Shown: positions 1-10,352 of the stretch, piece by piece | Layout: the number at the start of each line of letters is the position of its first letter | Numbering within the stretch: the first letter of the stretch is position 1 | NCBI GenBank assembly: GCA_020638795.1 | Contig: JACKHW010000010.1 | Coordinates: 85,939 to 149,938, forward strand | Source of the DNA: Planctomycetota bacterium | Lineage (GTDB): Bacteria; Planctomycetota; UBA1135; GCA-002748355 | Direction: 5' to 3' | DNA: 64,000 nt | Position numbers and translations under genes: made by a program | The notes under the pieces: generated by a model | Told to the model about the DNA's origin: nothing | The model's database searches: none | What the model saw: only the letters and a program-made list of their open reading frames with translations

Positions 1-3000
1 GAGATCTACGCACACGAAGTCGCACGGCTTCTCGGCGCCGAGCGGCGCCAACGGCTCGCGGAGACGTACACCGCCCTTGTCGAGCAGCGGCTCGCGCAAC
101 AGCCACCGGATCTCAAGGGGGCGATCGGCTTCCTCGATCTCGCCGCGCTCCTCGAACTTCCGCGGGACTTCGAGAACCAGCTCCGACGGCGCGCAGCGTC
201 ACTCGCCTTTCGAGCGGAGGACTGGGCCCAAGCCGCGACACGCTACGAGGAAGTGGTGCGCCGCGTGCGGGGAAGTGTCACGGGGTCGCGCCCGGCGTCC
301 GCCGAGTCTGCCGTGGCAGATCGGCTGACGCTCGCTCGTGCGTGGCGTCGTGCGGGCAAGATCGCCGAGGCGCGTCGCCTCTTCGAAGACCTGCTCCGAA
401 CGGACTTGGCCGCGGAGGGCGACCTCGCCGAGCAGCGGGCTTTGGCGCGATTCGAACTCGCGAATACCTGGGGTATCCCGACCGGCGGCGCCGCTGGTCT
501 GCGTGGTGCGGACGAGCTGCGCCGGTTCTTGGACGATCACGGCTCGTCGCGGCTCGCGCCGCGCGCGAGTTGGTTGCTGGTCAAGACGTACGAGGCTTTG
601 CAGCGCGATCAAGATGCTCTCGAGGTGTGCGAGACGATCCTCGAGCGCTATCGCGAACGAGCCGGTGAAGATGGTCCCGGAGCGTCGAGCGAAGTCATGC
701 TCGACTACGTCGCGGAGGCGTCGGCCGAGCGCGGCGTCCTGCTCGGCAGACTCGGTCGGTACGACGAAGCGATTGCGGCAGCCAAGGATTATCTGGCCGG
801 CTTTCCGGCCCACACGCGTTGGGTCGAGGCGCAGCAGGCCATCATCGACTTCGAGCTCTATCGAGCGGCGTCGCTCACGGAGAAGGGGACCGATCACTAC
901 GACGAAGCCGCGGATCTCTACTACGCCTGGATAGCGTCGCATCCTCTCGACGCGCGAGCGGCAGGGGTTTCGCTGCGCCTCGGGAAACTCGCTGAAGAGG
1001 TCGCGAACGAGAAGTCGAAGCAGGCAGGTAGCGAGGGTTCGAAGTCCGAAGGCTACTTCCTCGCTCGTGAGCGGTACGAGCAAACCGCCGCGAAGTATCC
1101 GAACACGGCCGAGGCGTCCGAAGCACAGTTCTTGATCGGGCGCCTGTACGAGAACGAGTTGTTCGATTATTCCAAGGCGCTCCAAGCGTACGATCGCGTC
1201 ACCGGTCCTTGGACGACACACGCGCGATCGCGCCTCGCAGCGCTACGCGAAAAGAGCCTGATCCTCGCGACCAAGCGCATCTTCCGCACGGACGAGACCG
1301 CAGCGATCGCGCTCACGACGCGCAACATCGAGAAACTGCGTGTTCGTGTCTATGCACTCGACTTCGAGACGTTCTTCCGCGGCACGCGCGGAGTCGGTGA
1401 CGTCGCCAACCTGGCCATCGAAGTCATCGCACCCGACAAGAGCTTCGATGCCGTGACGCCGGACTACCGGCAGTACCGAGAAACGGAGCGCGAGCTGGCG
1501 ATCGAGACGGGGCATGCCGGTGCATGGATCGTCAAGGTCGACGATGGCGACCTCGAAGCCACGACCGTCGTCTTCGTGTCGGATCTCGCGTTGATCACGA
1601 AGTGCGCACGCGAGGAGCTGTTCGTCTTCGCGCAGAACACGCGGACACAGGTCGCGGCCTCAGGTGCCAAGATCGTCGTGACGGACGGCACTCGCGTCGT
1701 GACCGAGGGCACGACGGACGAACGTGGCATTTGGCGCTACCGGGGAGATGCGACGAAGGGCGCTGCGCTCTACGTCTTCGCGACGACAGAGGGTGGAAGC
1801 GGCGCCACGACGATGGACTTGTCGAGCCTGCAGACTGCCCAGGGGCTCGTTGCGCGCGCCGCGGTTTGGACCGACCGTCCGCTCTACGCGCCTGGGGACG
1901 TGATCCATGCGAAGGCCGTCTTGCGCGATGTCCAAGCCGGTAGCTACGAGCTGCCTGCACGCGTGCCGCACAGGTTCGACGCGATCGATGCGAGCGGTCG
2001 TCTGCTCGCGAGTGTGACGAAGGAACCGGACGAATACGGAACCTTACGTGCCGACTTCGACGTGCCCGAATCCGCGGTGCAAGGTTCGTACTCGCTCATC
2101 GTCACGCGAATGACCGACCAGCGCGTGCTCGCGAACGAACGCGTCGAGGTCCAGCGCTTCACGCTTCCACGGGTTTCGCTCGAGATCGAGACCGAAGCGA
2201 CCACGCTCATGCGAGGCGAGAAGATCCAAGGGCTGGTCCAAGCTTCGTGGTTCTTCGGCGGGCCGGTCGTCGGTCGTCACGTCGTCGTGCGCGCCGAGGT
2301 CGACGGTGGTCGCGTGATCGAAGGCGAAACGGATGCTGATGGTCGTGTGCGATTCTCGTTCGACACAGAGACTCTCGCGAGTCAGGCCGTGGTCGCGGTC
2401 GTCGCCACGCTGGCCGAGGAGAATGCGGTCGCTTCCGAGACCTTCCACGTTCGCCTGCAAGAATTCACACTGCGTGTCGAGTTGCCGAGCAAGGTGTTCG
2501 TCACGGGCGACGACATGCAAGCAAGGGCCGTCGCGCTGACCCATGACGGTGAGCCCCTCGCGCGGGACGTGCTGTTTTCGCTCTACGAAGTCGAGCAGAC
2601 CAAGAAGGGAGCCGTCGAACGGCCTCGTGGTGAAGTCCGCGTGACGAGTGAAGCCAAGGACGGAGTCGCGCTCGCGCACTTCGCCCTTGCCGGCGACTCG
2701 GACAAGCGGAGCGGGAACTGGCGCCTTCGTGTCTCGAGCATCGATCGCAATGGAGCGACGATCGAGGCCAGCGAGACGTTTTTCGTGTCCGGCGCGGACG
2801 ACGCGACGAAGCTACGTGTGTTGTCGGACATCCAGCATGGTTCGGTCGGGGATGTCGCGCGGCTGCGCGTGATCAACCGCGCCGTCGATCGCCTCGCGTT
2901 GATCACCATCGAGGGTGATGGTGTGCTCGACTTCGAGACGCGTCGTCTCACCGTGGGGGAGACGGTCATCGACGTTCGCTTCGGACAGTTGCATGCACCG

Positions 3001-6000
3001 AACTTCGCGTGGAACATCGCGATCGCGGGTGACGAACGTCTCTTCACCGCGCGCAAGGATTTCGTCGTGTCACGACCACTGAAGGTCGATGTGCGCCGCG
3101 TCACCGGCGGACGTCTGACACCGGGTGGCGAGGTCCCCATCGAGATTCTCGCGACCGACGGCGAAGGCAAACCCGTCGAGGCCGACTTCTCGATCGCGCT
3201 CGTCGACCAGGCGCTTCTCGATGTCCGTGGCGACTCGTCGCCAGCGCTCGAGGCGATCTTCTGGGGTTCGTCGGTGCGCAGGAACACGGAACTCGTCACG
3301 CACGGCTCGACGTCGTTCCAGTACAGAGCCGCGACACGCGCGGTCAACTCGGATCTCAAGGCCGAGGAGCGTCTCTTGAGGCGCCTCGAGGCCGAAGAGC
3401 GTGCGAAGGACGCCTGGCGCGATCGCGCAGGTGAGATGGGGGACAATTTCGTGGGAGCCATCCTCCCGGCCCTGAAGACGCACGACGCGTTCGAGATCGA
3501 GCAGCAGGAAGAGATCGTCACGTTTAACGAAACGATCGGTCTCGGCGGCGGGGCCGGAGGCAAGTTCGGCGGTCGAGCCGGTGGAAGACGAGCGCAGTCG
3601 TGGGGCAACGGCATCGCGGCATTCGAAGGTGTTCAGTTCGACGTCAACTCGTTTGGACAGACCGCGACTGCAGGTCTGTTCTACGACGGACTCGGCGGGG
3701 ACGTTCGGGCTCGACAAGAGGTCTACTTCGCACGCGTCGAGGGCAACAGCGCGCTCGCCCTCAACAACGACCTCGTTCTCGGTGTTGCCGTGGGCAACCC
3801 CGTCGTCGAGGTGCCGCCACGTACGACGCAGGCGGGTTCGGCTCTGTGGATCGGTACGGTTCGTACTGACGAGAACGGACGTGCGACGACCAAACTACGT
3901 TTGCCGCGACGCGAAGGCGCATTCCGGCTCCGCGCACGTGGCGTCTCGAAGACGTCGTTGTTCGGCGAAGCCAAGGATTCCTTCGAGGTCAGTCGCGATC
4001 TCCTGCTCGAGCCAGTCGTGCCGACTCTCGTGCTCGAAGGCGACCTCGTCCACGCGCGGCTCGGTGTTCACTGGCTCGGCAAGGAACCGACTCGCGTTTC
4101 CTGGAAGGTCTCGAGCCAAGACGTTTCGTGGATCGAAGGGTCGAAGCAGATCGCGACCGGCGAGGAAGCGAGAACGTCCTTCGATATCGAGACGAAGACG
4201 GTTGGCGTGCACCCGGTCGTCTACGAGGGTACGTCCGCCAAGGGTGAAGGCGATCGACTGACCGGCGGATACGAAGTGCGTGCCAAAGGGATCGAAGAAC
4301 GTGCTGCGCGTGGCGGACTGCTTGCCGGCGAAACGTCGTTCGAACTCGCGCTCCCCGACGGCGAGTATCGCGGCCGAAGCCTGACGGTCGAAGTGGGGCC
4401 GGAGGTGCCGAGCGAGCTGTTGCCGAGCACGCCGATCTCTCGCCGCTATCGATTGTCGTGCGGTATCGACTGGACGGCCCCGACCCAGAGCAACCGGGCT
4501 TCTGCCGGTATCACGGCACTCGCGTTGCTCGGTGCGTGGTCGAAGGCCGCGCCCGATCGTCGAGGTGCGTACGAACAACTCGCCGCGACGATCCGCACGA
4601 CGATCGGCCAAATCGTCGCGTTCGCAGAAGGCGGCAACCTCGCGTGGATCGGCAAGACGCACAACAACGTGATCGATCCACGTGCGGGACTCTTGGGCAC
4701 GTTGTTCCTCGTGCGCGCACAGAAGGCGGGGTTCGTGGTCGACCGCACCGTGCTCGATGCGCTGCGGGCTCGTGCCGACGTCGAGTCGAAGTCGCGCGAT
4801 CTCGAGCGAGCTTCGCTCGCCCTGCTCGTGATGGCGGAAGACGGACGCGGCGACTTCGCGCGCTTCAACGCTCTGGCTCGATCGCGCAGTCAGATGTCGC
4901 TCGGCGCAAAAGCGAGACTCGTGCTCGCGGCGAAGGCGTTCGGTAGACCCGGTCTCGCATCGGACTTCGATCTCGTGACCGAACTCCGGGGACGCGTCTC
5001 GCCGACGAACGATCGCGGTACGAAGCAAGTCTCCGAAGTCTCGGCAACGGAGCTGCAGGACACGCTCTGGGCCTTGCTCGCCATACGTGTCCTCCCGGGC
5101 AACGACGCGCTCGTGCGCCTCGGCATGGACTGGCTATGGTCGCAACGCAAGCCGTGGGGTTTCCGAGATCCGCTCGCAACCGCACTCGCGGCCGAAGTCT
5201 ACTCGGCGCGCTCCGTCGACAAGGATGCCCTCGCGGCGAAGGTCACGGTGCGTGTCGGCACGTTCGAAAAGACGATCGATCTCGAAGCCGAGCCGGAGCA
5301 TCATCGGATCGACGTGCCCGCAGACGCGCTGAAGGACCGTGATGTCCGCGTCGAACTCGTGACCTCGGGCCGCGGCAAGATCGTCTACTCGGCGTTGCTC
5401 GAAGGGACGACGGTCGGTTTGCCGGAGAAGCGGCTCGGTGCACGCGGCCTCGTGCGGCGCTACTTGCAGCCGGCGCCGGTATTGGACGGCAAGGCTCTTC
5501 CCGAGGGATTCGGAATCGTCGATTCGACGGTAAAGCACTGGCGCAACTTCGCGACCGAAGTCGCGATCGGTGACAGTATCGATGCCGAACTCGAGTGGCG
5601 TCCGACCAACGAGATTCGAGCGCGCTTCGGATCGGTCGTGATCGAAGAGCCGCTTCCCGCTGGCGTTCACGTGCGTCGCGAGGAGATCTCCGGAAACTTC
5701 GATGACCTCGAGATCGGTCAGGGCTTCTTGCGCTTCTACTTGCACGGCCTTCGTCCGTTGTTGCGCGTGCGATACACGATGCGCGGCGTCGTCGCCGGTG
5801 AGTTCGGCGTTCTGCCGCCGCGGGTCTTCTCGCTCGACGCGAAGGATCAGCAAGCGTATGGCAATCCCGGCACGCTCCGCGTGCTTCGGGACGGCGACGT
5901 TCCTCGTGACGAGCGGCGGCCGACGCCCGACGAAATGCTTGCTCGTGGTGTGCGGCTCTTCGACGAGTTCGGGATCGACGACGCGGACGCTCGGGACCGT

Positions 6001-7677
6001 GCGGAGAGCGTTCTGACGGAGTTGTGGAGTCGCTATCGCGACAACCTCAACGACTCGGCCTTCGGCGACGTCGTGCAAAGGCTGCTCAGGATCGCTCTCG
6101 TGAAGTCGGATCCTGCCAAGACCATCGCGCTCTTCGAGGCGCTTCGCGATCGAGATCCGAACGCCGTGCTCTCGTTCGAGGACACGGAGAAGGTCGCAGC
6201 AGCGTACTTCGCATCGAACGAGTTCGAACGCGCTCTCCAGGTACGTGAGGCGATTTGTGAGACCGTGTTCTTGCGCGAAGTCCAGATCGCGGGAACGCTC
6301 GATGGCGTCGGCGAGATCGACGCTTCGATCAAGTTCATGATCGGTCTCTTCCAGAACTATCCCGGCCTCCCGTCGGTTCGGTCGGCACTCTATGCTTTGG
6401 CGCAGTCGCTCAACGAACGTGCATCGGCGATCCAGGACACGGCGGAGGGAGCAGCTACGCTCCGTGTCGCGCTGCGCCGGAGTGCACGAGATCTCTGCCG
6501 TGAGTTCTTGTGGAGGCATCCGGGCGATGCGGATGCCGACGAGGTCGTCTTCGCTCTCGCGAGCGTCGCACTCGATGCCGAACAGGTGCAAGAAGCCAAG
6601 GCTCTGCTCGATCGCGCAATCAAGGCGCACGCCGAGTCGAAATGGCTCGATGACTTCCTCTACCTGTCGGGCTACGCATCGTTCCTCGAGGGGGACGACA
6701 AAGCTGCTCTCGCGCTTCTCGCTCGGGTCGAGAACGAGGAGTTTCCGATCGAAGGAGAAAAGCGTGGGCCGAGCGCCAATCGCGATGCCGCGATCTTCCT
6801 GGAGGGGCAGATCCACCACGCCGCGGGACGTCCGGCCGAAGCGGTCGCGAAGTACGCGGCCGTCGAAGACCGCATCATCGAGGCGAAACAGGCGGCGGAC
6901 TACTTCCGTGAAATGGTGCTCGAGCTACCGGAGGTCGAGGTCTTGGCGCCGGACGAACCCATGAAGTTGACGCTCGAGCATCGCAACCTCGAGAAGGTGG
7001 CGATCACCGTCTACAAGGTCGATTTGATGCGTCTCTACCTCATGCGCAAGTCGCTCAACGACGTCGGTGCCGTGCAGCTCTTCGGCATCGCTCCCGTCAT
7101 CGAGCGCGACTTCGATCTGTCCGGGGATCCGCGCTTCGTCGAAGTGAAGCGCGAGTTCGAGCTGCCCCTCGAAGGGCGCGGGGCTTGGTTGGTGATCGCA
7201 CGCACCGGCACCGAAACGAGCACGAGCCTGCTCGTGCGGAGCGCACTCAAGATCGAGGCGCAGGAGTTGGCGGCGCAAGGACGCGTTCGTGTCAACGTGA
7301 CGAAGGATGGGATCGTCGTTCCGAAAGCGACCGTCAAGGTCGTAGGGGATCGCGACGGCACGATTCGCAGCGGACGAACCGACCTGCGTGGAGTCTTCGT
7401 TGCCGACGACGTGCAGGGCGTCGCGACGGTGCTCGTGCAACTGAAGGACGACTATGCGTTCTTCCGCGGTGAGGTCGCTCTCGGCGCGGCGCTGCCACTT
7501 CGTGGCAAAGCCGCTGACAAAGCGTCGAACCAAGAGCCAGGCCCGCAGCAGGAGGTATTCGATGCACTCGAGGGCAACCGCACGCTGAATCTCCAAATCC
7601 AGCGTGACGCCCGCAAGCAACTCGAAGAGCTCTACAAGAACACGCAGCGGGGGGTCGACCTGCGCCGCGCGAAGTAG
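1..7677 (+). CDS. Giant TPR / alpha-2-macroglobulin-like protein (5' end outside window)
   Basis: The reading frame is open from the first base of the window, so the start lies upstream and at least 2,558 residues are present. The N-terminal part (to about nt 1250) is helical TPR-like repeats. An MG1-like domain follows (nt 1310-1600), then an MG2 domain with the typical WTDRPLYAPGD motif near nt 1866, further beta domains, and an A2M-type segment near nt 3840-4060. A helical thioester-domain-like region (nt 4430-5200) lacks the CxEQ thioester. A receptor-binding-like domain (nt 5490-5850) and more TPRs (nt 5980-6900) follow. The C-terminus (nt 6940-7250) carries a second MG1-like domain. A Gly/Arg-rich linker sits near nt 3540-3600. 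Bacterial A2M proteins are envelope-associated and are thought to trap proteases or assist envelope integrity; this thioester-less form may be structural. It converges on the next gene with only 4 bp between stops. Confidence 0.85.
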   Translation, partial: EIYAHEVARLLGAERRQRLAETYTALVEQRLAQQPPDLKGAIGFLDLAALLELPRDFENQLRRRAASLAFRAEDWAQAATRYEEVVRRVRGSVTGSRPASAESAVADRLTLARAWRRAGKIAEARRLFEDLLRTDLAAEGDLAEQRALARFELANTWGIPTGGAAGLRGADELRRFLDDHGSSRLAPRASWLLVKTYEALQRDQDALEVCETILERYRERAGEDGPGASSEVMLDYVAEASAERGVLLGRLGRYDEAIAAAKDYLAGFPAHTRWVEAQQAIIDFELYRAASLTEKGTDHYDEAADLYYAWIASHPLDARAAGVSLRLGKLAEEVANEKSKQAGSEGSKSEGYFLARERYEQTAAKYPNTAEASEAQFLIGRLYENELFDYSKALQAYDRVTGPWTTHARSRLAALREKSLILATKRIFRTDETAAIALTTRNIEKLRVRVYALDFETFFRGTRGVGDVANLAIEVIAPDKSFDAVTPDYRQYRETERELAIETGHAGAWIVKVDDGDLEATTVVFVSDLALITKCAREELFVFAQNTRTQVAASGAKIVVTDGTRVVTEGTTDERGIWRYRGDATKGAALYVFATTEGGSGATTMDLSSLQTAQGLVARAAVWTDRPLYAPGDVIHAKAVLRDVQAGSYELPARVPHRFDAIDASGRLLASVTKEPDEYGTLRADFDVPESAVQGSYSLIVTRMTDQRVLANERVEVQRFTLPRVSLEIETEATTLMRGEKIQGLVQASWFFGGPVVGRHVVVRAEVDGGRVIEGETDADGRVRFSFDTETLASQAVVAVVATLAEENAVASETFHVRLQEFTLRVELPSKVFVTGDDMQARAVALTHDGEPLARDVLFSLYEVEQTKKGAVERPRGEVRVTSEAKDGVALAHFALAGDSDKRSGNWRLRVSSIDRNGATIEASETFFVSGADDATKLRVLSDIQHGSVGDVARLRVINRAVDRLALITIEGDGVLDFETRRLTVGETVIDVRFGQLHAPNFAWNIAIAGDERLFTARKDFVVSRPLKVDVRRVTGGRLTPGGEVPIEILATDGEGKPVEADFSIALVDQALLDVRGDSSPALEAIFWGSSVRRNTELVTHGSTSFQYRAATRAVNSDLKAEERLLRRLEAEERAKDAWRDRAGEMGDNFVGAILPALKTHDAFEIEQQEEIVTFNETIGLGGGAGGKFGGRAGGRRAQSWGNGIAAFEGVQFDVNSFGQTATAGLFYDGLGGDVRARQEVYFARVEGNSALALNNDLVLGVAVGNPVVEVPPRTTQAGSALWIGTVRTDENGRATTKLRLPRREGAFRLRARGVSKTSLFGEAKDSFEVSRDLLLEPVVPTLVLEGDLVHARLGVHWLGKEPTRVSWKVSSQDVSWIEGSKQIATGEEARTSFDIETKTVGVHPVVYEGTSAKGEGDRLTGGYEVRAKGIEERAARGGLLAGETSFELALPDGEYRGRSLTVEVGPEVPSELLPSTPISRRYRLSCGIDWTAPTQSNRASAGITALALLGAWSKAAPDRRGAYEQLAATIRTTIGQIVAFAEGGNLAWIGKTHNNVIDPRAGLLGTLFLVRAQKAGFVVDRTVLDALRARADVESKSRDLERASLALLVMAEDGRGDFARFNALARSRSQMSLGAKARLVLAAKAFGRPGLASDFDLVTELRGRVSPTNDRGTKQVSEVSATELQDTLWALLAIRVLPGNDALVRLGMDWLWSQRKPWGFRDPLATALAAEVYSARSVDKDALAAKVTVRVGTFEKTIDLEAEPEHHRIDVPADALKDRDVRVELVTSGRGKIVYSALLEGTTVGLPEKRLGARGLVRRYLQPAPVLDGKALPEGFGIVDSTVKHWRNFATEVAIGDSIDAELEWRPTNEIRARFGSVVIEEPLPAGVHVRREEISGNFDDLEIGQGFLRFYLHGLRPLLRVRYTMRGVVAGEFGVLPPRVFSLDAKDQQAYGNPGTLRVLRDGDVPRDERRPTPDEMLARGVRLFDEFGIDDADARDRAESVLTELWSRYRDNLNDSAFGDVVQRLLRIALVKSDPAKTIALFEALRDRDPNAVLSFEDTEKVAAAYFASNEFERALQVREAICETVFLREVQIAGTLDGVGEIDASIKFMIGLFQNYPGLPSVRSALYALAQSLNERASAIQDTAEGAATLRVALRRSARDLCREFLWRHPGDADADEVVFALASVALDAEQVQEAKALLDRAIKAHAESKWLDDFLYLSGYASFLEGDDKAALALLARVENEEFPIEGEKRGPSANRDAAIFLEGQIHHAAGRPAEAVAKYAAVEDRIIEAKQAADYFREMVLELPEVEVLAPDEPMKLTLEHRNLEKVAITVYKVDLMRLYLMRKSLNDVGAVQLFGIAPVIERDFDLSGDPRFVEVKREFELPLEGRGAWLVIARTGTETSTSLLVRSALKIEAQELAAQGRVRVNVTKDGIVVPKATVKVVGDRDGTIRSGRTDLRGVFVADDVQGVATVLVQLKDDYAFFRGEVALGAALPLRGKAADKASNQEPGPQQEVFDALEGNRTLNLQIQRDARKQLEELYKNTQRGVDLRRAK

Positions 7678-7681
7678 GCGA

Positions 7682-8890
7682 CTACTTCGTCGCGCGGAGC
7701 TTCTCGAGGCTCGACCGCACCGCGCTCCGCAACGTCGTGTAGTAGCGAATGGCCCAGACGCTTCCGACGGTCGCGTCGAGGACGACGCCGCTCGTTGCCG
7801 TGCGAATGATCGGCTTCGCGATCGCTGCCGCCGTGGCTACCTCGACGTCGTAGTCCGCGACGTATGCTTGCTGCGTCGTGAAGCTGACGTTGGCGCGCGG
7901 CGAGCCTGCGGCTGCATCCGCCTTGTAACGTGACGGAATGGACGCCTCGAGCGCTTCGAGAACGGGAATGGCGTCGCGAGAGCCGATCGTGCCGAGAGCC
8001 TCGACCGCGCGGACTTCGAGCCCACGATTCGGCTTGCCGATCCAGGCCGAGAGATACTTGGTCGCGCTCTCTGCTTGTGCCGTCGTGCGAAGGTCCGCAG
8101 CGATCGCGTCCCGCGTCGGTCCGGCCGGCGCTGCGATCGCTTGTCGATAGACGAACTGCTTCGACTTCGCATCGCGTGCGAGCAGTGCGAGTCGCGCGCA
8201 ACGTCGACGTACGGGATCGAAGGTCTCGCGTGCGAACTTGCGCACGAGCGCTTCGAGTTCGCGGAGCTCTTCGGTATCGGTTTCGCCCTCGTTCTGGCTG
8301 GTGGCCACGTCAGCGGCATCGAAGATCTCTCCAAGTACACGCCAACCCAGTTCGATGGTCGCGCGATCGCTGGCGTCCCGTCCCTTCGTCGGAAGTGCGA
8401 GCAAGAACCGTCGTGCGCGCTCGCGTGGGGATCGTTCTTCGAGCCGATTCGCGAGCTCGGCCGCAAGAGCGCGTTCGAGGCTTGGTCGAGACGGCGGGGA
8501 CAGGTTGTCGATGACGAGTTTGCCGAAGATCTCGAGAGCTCGCTCGAAGTTGCCGATCGACAACGCTTGCAGGCCGACCTGAGCGCGTCCGAACGGTGTT
8601 TGCGAACTCGCGTGAGCGGCGAGCAGATCGATCTTGCGATCGAGTTCGCTCTGCGGCTCGAAGCCCGCGACCTTGTCGCGCGCGATGCGCAAGATGCGAT
8701 CCCCATGACGGAACACGAGGAAGCGCTCGTTCTCGCCGACGATCTCGCCACCGAGTGCGCTGCCGTCGGTCAAGAGCACCGCACCTCGTCGAGTGTCGTT
8801 GTCTTGTGCGGGAGCGCAGGGTTGCAGTCCGCTCACGAGCATAGCCGTGAGCGCAACCATCGAAGGCCACGGCGCCGTGGTCGATTTCAT
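7682..8890 (-). CDS. Secreted HEAT-repeat protein of unknown function
   Basis: A 402-residue protein. The start is placed at the ATG giving a clean signal peptide (MKSTTAPW..., hydrophobic VALTAMLVSG, cleavage after APAQ); the open frame extends further upstream but is antisense to the divergent gene. After the signal comes a small beta segment (GAVLLTDGSALGGEIVGEN), seen in many planctomycete secreted proteins, then a long helical region. Near residues 305-330 is a HEAT-like repeat (RAVEALGTIGSRDAIPVLEA). No catalytic motif is visible. It is probably periplasmic and has no assigned function. It is transcribed divergently from the LolA-like gene, sharing a 96-bp intergenic region. Confidence 0.7.
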   Translation of the reverse strand: MKSTTAPWPSMVALTAMLVSGLQPCAPAQDNDTRRGAVLLTDGSALGGEIVGENERFLVFRHGDRILRIARDKVAGFEPQSELDRKIDLLAAHASSQTPFGRAQVGLQALSIGNFERALEIFGKLVIDNLSPPSRPSLERALAAELANRLEERSPRERARRFLLALPTKGRDASDRATIELGWRVLGEIFDAADVATSQNEGETDTEELRELEALVRKFARETFDPVRRRCARLALLARDAKSKQFVYRQAIAAPAGPTRDAIAADLRTTAQAESATKYLSAWIGKPNRGLEVRAVEALGTIGSRDAIPVLEALEASIPSRYKADAAAGSPRANVSFTTQQAYVADYDVEVATAAAIAKPIIRTATSGVVLDATVGSVWAIRYYTTLRSAVRSSLEKLRATK

Positions 8891-8986
8891 GCTCAATACC
8901 TCGGTTCGGGGTTCGAGAACGGCGGTGGGGCTCACGCGCTTTCTCATGCTATAGTCGGGCGGATCGATTGGCGAGTGGGAGACGAA

Positions 8987-10033
8987 ATGCAGGTTCGATC
9001 CGGATTGCGCAGCGCCCTGAACGACGTCACGACGCGCGTCACGAGAAAGAGCTTGACGCTGTCTCTGTGCGGATTGGGACTCATCACGGCGCCCGTGCTC
9101 GCTCAAGGCAATGCCGACGCGAAGGCCGCCGACACTGACGATAGCGGGGCGAAGAGCGAGCGTAACGCGCAGGACGCCGCCACGAGCCGCGAGGCGGCGC
9201 TCGCGACGTTCCTCGAACGGATCGAGGTTCCGAGCAAGACCGCACCGACGATGCGCATCCTGCTCAGCTTTCGCGGCAGTATTCCCGACCCGAAGGGTGG
9301 CAAGCCGTTGACGATGAAGGCCTTGTTGCGTCTCGAGTCTCTCGAGGAGACGGTCGAAGGGACGACCCAACGCTGGTCGCGGCTCGACGTCGACTTGACG
9401 ACGCCGCAAGGCATGCTGCGCACCGAGAAGGTTCGGAGTCCCGAGGGGATTCGCATCCACCAGGCGAGCGAGCTGACGGGTGAGAAGTGGCTCGAGATCG
9501 ATCGTGCGACGGTCGCGAGGCTCGACAAGGCCGCGCGTGTCCTCGGCGCCCAGGGCGCGTTACCGATCGAAGGGCCCGCAACGCCGTCGGCGGTGGTCGG
9601 TGCAGACCTCGTCCGCGGGCTCGCCCGGTCCTACGAACTCGTGCCGGGAGCCGAGACCGAGATCGACGGTGAGGTCTGCTATTCGCTCGCGGGCAAGCTT
9701 CGCGGTCAAGGCGACGAGTCCCGGATCGACTTGCCTCGTGAGCGCGCGGACGAAGTGCAGCTCTTCTATTCGAAGAAGACGCGGCTGCTCGTGCGGATGC
9801 TCCAGTTCCAACGAGGGAACGAACTGTATGCGATCTACGTGCGGGACGCCGAGTTCGGGGCACCGCTGCAGAAGTCGAGGTTCGCGCTGACGCCACCGAA
9901 GGGCGTGCGCTTCGTCGACCTGTTCGACGACGAACTCGCGTCGCTCAGTGTGCGGTTGGAACTCGAGCGCCTCGACGAGTGGGAGCGCAAGCAGAAGCCC
10001 GAGTCCGGCTCCACAGAGCCTGACAAGAAGTAA
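8987..10033 (+). CDS. Secreted LolA-like protein
   Basis: A 348-residue protein with an N-terminal hydrophobic export signal (SLTLSLCGLGLITAPVLAQ). The mature part looks beta-rich. The C-terminal stretch KSRFALTPPKGVRFVDLFDD resembles the F.L.PP.G....D ending of LolA/LolB-type outer-membrane lipoprotein carrier folds. The pattern 'regression to amount of substance, then ALTPPKGV' is common in periplasmic LolA-like proteins of unknown ligand. The ATG at 8987 was chosen because the upstream open frame lacks coding character and is antisense to the neighbouring gene. The fold call is by analogy, and specificity is unknown. Confidence 0.6.
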   Translation: MQVRSGLRSALNDVTTRVTRKSLTLSLCGLGLITAPVLAQGNADAKAADTDDSGAKSERNAQDAATSREAALATFLERIEVPSKTAPTMRILLSFRGSIPDPKGGKPLTMKALLRLESLEETVEGTTQRWSRLDVDLTTPQGMLRTEKVRSPEGIRIHQASELTGEKWLEIDRATVARLDKAARVLGAQGALPIEGPATPSAVVGADLVRGLARSYELVPGAETEIDGEVCYSLAGKLRGQGDESRIDLPRERADEVQLFYSKKTRLLVRMLQFQRGNELYAIYVRDAEFGAPLQKSRFALTPPKGVRFVDLFDDELASLSVRLELERLDEWERKQKPESGSTEPDKK

Positions 10034-10352
10034 CTGGGCTTTCTTCCTCCGTGATGAAGCCGAAGGTGCCCGCGAGCCCGGCAGCCCGTGCGCTGTCCAG
10101 CCGCGGCAGGTTGTGTGCCCGACCAGTTGCATGAGTTCGGTGTGTGTCAGGTGAGCACGGAGCGCGTTTTCCGTGCCTGTCGGCGCTCTGAACCCTGGAG
10201 CAAACCGAAGTCGACGGCTTTGGTCGTCGAGTTCGGAGTTCATGTTCTTTCGTCCGGGGTCGGATTGGTCTCGGAAGCCTCGGGTGCGAGCCAGGCTTCC
10301 AGGAGAGGAGAGGCTGATCCGGCTCCGGCCGCTTTCGTCGACGAATCGCCGG
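10034..10352. other. 319-bp intergenic region between convergent genes
   Basis: This lies between the stop of the LolA-like gene and the stop of comEC on the opposite strand. I see no open frame with coding character, no tRNA-like cloverleaf and no clear hairpin-plus-T-tract terminator. Confidence 0.5.

Noticed and set aside
5134..6819. 561-residue minus-strand open frame
   Set aside because: Antisense to the A2M gene; typical GC-rich shadow.
10034..10352. Possible small RNA or tRNA in the gap
   Set aside because: No cloverleaf, no promoter and no terminator could be seen.
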